From: Bordetella parapertussis
Lineage (GTDB): Bacteria; Pseudomonadota; Gammaproteobacteria; Burkholderiales; Burkholderiaceae_B
Assembly (NCBI GenBank): GCA_943331855.1
Contig: CALQNE010000174.1
Span: forward strand, 1-7,734
Length of the DNA: 7,734 nucleotides
Direction of reading: 5' to 3'
Shown: one piece after another, positions 6,618 to 7,734 of the stretch
Position numbering within the stretch: position 1 is the stretch's first letter
Layout of the letters: the number at the start of each line of letters is the position of its first letter
The notes under the pieces: generated by a model
Told to the model about the DNA's origin: nothing
Database searches by the model: none
What the model saw: only the letters and a program-made list of their open reading frames with translations
Position numbers and translations under genes: made by a program

Positions 6618-7067
6618 TTACTCGCAACTATTGACTCGTGTAACCGAGTTCAACCGTTGCCCTTCCCAAAGCGCCGGCGGATCCACCGCAATATCAAACA
6701 GCGTCAAATGATCTGGCAACGCATCGTCCAGAATCGCCTCAACGATATCAGGCGAAAGCACCGTCAGATTCATCATGCGACTGACGTAACTATTGTCGAC
6801 GCCCTCAAGGGCCGCGATCTCTCGCAAAGAACTCACCTTCCCTGATTCCAGCATTGCAAGCCAGCGATGCCCTCTCGCCAACGCAAGTTGCAGCGCCGTG
6901 GGGGCGATACCCCACGGCCTCGGCTCACCCGATTCTCCGTTGGGCAGCGTAATCAACTTACGACCTGCGCGTCGCTTGAACTGAATTGGCACCGAGAGCG
7001 TGAGACGGCCATCGCTGGACTCAATGACTTCCGGCGTGCCATTTTTATGGATGTGTAGGCCTCTCAT
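6618..7067 (-). CDS. Recombinase-associated helix-turn-helix protein
   Basis: A 149-residue protein of the type found directly downstream of large serine recombinases in proteobacterial mobile elements. Residues 57-80 carry PTALQLALARGHRWLAMLESG. A helix-turn-helix is likely at 77-105 (SSLREIAALEGVDNSYVSRMMNL), followed by SPDIVEAILDD (105-115) and a WEGQR segment near the end. The first 50 residues include a basic stretch, QFKRRAGRK (29-37). It starts at ATG 7067, overlapping the recombinase stop as ATGA, with a perfect AGGAGG 7 nt upstream. It looks intact, although its partner has lost its catalytic part. The last residues (LNSVTRVNSCE) lie over a small hairpin and may be sequence beyond the original element. 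Its role, presumably DNA binding linked to recombination, is not established. Confidence 0.75.
   Translation of the reverse strand: MRGLHIHKNGTPEVIESSDGRLTLSVPIQFKRRAGRKLITLPNGESGEPRPWGIAPTALQLALARGHRWLAMLESGKVSSLREIAALEGVDNSYVSRMMNLTVLSPDIVEAILDDALPDHLTLFDIAVDPPALWEGQRLNSVTRVNSCE
6631..6653. repeat. Bulged inverted repeat near the convergent gene ends
   Basis: TTGACTCG (6631-6638) pairs with CGAGTTCAA (6645-6653) with one extra T, around a 6-nt loop. It overlaps the last codons of the HTH gene and could act as a weak transcription end or mark the element boundary. There is no flanking T-tract. Confidence 0.35.
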
Positions 7068-7618
7068 GCTGCAACCTCCTCGTTCTTGGCCTGAAGGCGA
7101 TCGGCTTGCAATTCCAGAACTATTTTCTCAAGCCCGTTGGCGCGCAGACGCACCTCCAGCTCGGTTGGTGACACAATCACTCGTTCAACCAAGAGGCGCA
7201 CGATGCGCGCTTGCTCGGCAGGAAATAGCTGATCCCAAATCTCGTCAAGGCGGGTCATCGCAACCGTGGCTTTAGCCTCGTCCAGACTAGGATCTAGGCT
7301 GATCGCATGCGGCAGAACCTCGGCAAGCAATTCTGGTGAGCGTAACAAGCCCCGTAATTGCTCAAGCACCGCAGACTCAAGCTCTGCTGCCGGCATTCGT
7401 GGCAGGCCCGATGCGCCTGCGTACTCTTTGACGTCTCGCTGCGGGATGTAATACCGATAGCATCGTCCGCCCTTTTTTGTCGAGTGAAATGGTGACAAGG
7501 CTCGACCATCATTTCCAAAGACGATTCCTTTGAGCAAGAAATCAACCCTCATCCGCGTCTGGCCGCCTCGGGCCCGATAATTGGTCGACAAAATCGCCTG
7601 AACAGCATCCCAGGTCAA
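7064..7618 (-). pseudogene. Large serine recombinase, C-terminal fragment
   Basis: The 184 codons match the C-terminal third of a resolvase/invertase-type large serine recombinase. MTWDAVQAIL resembles the end of the recombinase domain. LLKGIVFGNDGRALSPFHSTKKG...YRYYIPQ (28-60) is the beta-ribbon region without zinc cysteines, as in this proteobacterial subgroup. LPRMPAAELESAV and the RLDEIWDQLFPAEQARIVRLLVERV region (123-147) complete the family pattern. The N-terminal catalytic domain with the active serine, normally some 300 residues upstream, is absent. In its place lies the end of a toxin gene. The frame is open only to 7639, where a TGA closes it, and the only start is TTG 7618. It is therefore very probably a non-functional remnant. 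Sampled GC is about 53-60%, above the operon. It overlaps the following gene by ATGA. Confidence 0.8.
7075..7080 (-). promoter_or_regulatory. Ribosome binding site of the HTH gene
   Basis: A perfect AGGAGG, 7 nt before ATG 7067, lies inside the last codons of the recombinase fragment. The HTH gene can therefore be translated without the recombinase being intact. Confidence 0.8.
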
Positions 7619-7622
7619 CGGC

Positions 7623-7734
7623 TCAGTCTTCGATACGTTTCAAATCGCGGTAAAAATTCTCGTGAGAGCCAAGGGTGAGAAGTTTTAGGCTTTCTGCATC
7701 CAAAATCCGATAGGCCAACAAATACATCTGATTC
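7623..7734 (-). CDS. RelE/ParE-like toxin, C-terminal end (partial at window edge)
   Basis: The last 36 codons of a gene that enters from the right edge. The visible end includes MYLLAYRILDAESLKLL and then GSHENFYRDLKR, closing with IED and TGA (7625-7623). The strand pattern and the SHENFYRDLKR ending recall ParE/RelE-superfamily toxins of type II toxin-antitoxin modules. These toxins cleave mRNA or hit gyrase, depending on the family. No antitoxin is visible; it would lie outside the window. The stop comes 4 nt before the TTG of the recombinase fragment, so the two are fused at a junction near 7620-7640. The family call rests on a short segment only. Confidence 0.62.
   Translation of the reverse strand, partial: NQMYLLAYRILDAESLKLLTLGSHENFYRDLKRIED

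Noticed and set aside
1..7734. tRNA or rRNA genes, CRISPR arrays, insertion-sequence terminal repeats
   Set aside because: None seen on reading either strand: no spaced repeat array, no cloverleaf-like segment, and no paired terminal repeats around the recombinase remnant.

Overview
The window most likely comes from a betaproteobacterium, probably Burkholderiales. The glutamate dehydrogenase and the Glt transporter read like the forms known from Burkholderia/Alcaligenaceae-type genomes. This is judged from remembered family sequences, not from a search. Base composition is near 48% GC in sampled stretches of the main operon and nearer 55-63% in the right-hand remnant.

Left and centre (about 1-5980, all minus strand): one glutamate uptake and catabolism operon, read right to left. 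It contains gltI (periplasmic glutamate/aspartate binding protein), gltJ and gltK (permeases), gltL (ATPase), gdhA (glutamate dehydrogenase) and a DctB/AauS-type sensor histidine kinase that runs off the left edge. Gaps are short (1, 18, 21 and 32 nt), and gdhA and the kinase overlap as TGATG. The logic is to sense an external acidic amino acid, import it, and deaminate it to 2-oxoglutarate plus ammonium. The partner NtrC-family response regulator is expected just beyond position 1.

The control region of this operon (5783-5980) is the most striking part. It has a consensus sigma-54 -24/-12 promoter (5844-5859), a full-consensus IHF site (5886-5898), and two inverted repeats TCGG-N4-CCGA / GCGG-N4-CCGA (5936-5947 and 5968-5979) with centres 32 bp apart. 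Those repeats resemble the recalled AauR operator. Together this is a complete enhancer, DNA-bend and promoter arrangement, and it fixes the true gltI start at 5782.

Middle right (5981-6296): an intergenic stretch with one G/C-rich hairpin and no convincing gene, followed by a small cupin gene on the plus strand (6297-6608).

Right end (6618-7734, minus strand): the scar of a mobile element. The 3' end of a RelE/ParE-like toxin gene enters from the right edge and stops at 7623. It is followed at once by the C-terminal third of a large serine recombinase without its catalytic domain. That fragment overlaps, as ATGA, an intact small helix-turn-helix gene of the kind that accompanies such recombinases. 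The HTH gene ends 9 bp from the convergent cupin gene.

I do not see a wholly new system. The best leads are the sigma-54 control architecture, the inclusion of gdhA and the sensor in the glt operon, a perfect 12-bp inverted repeat inside gltJ, and the toxin/recombinase junction.
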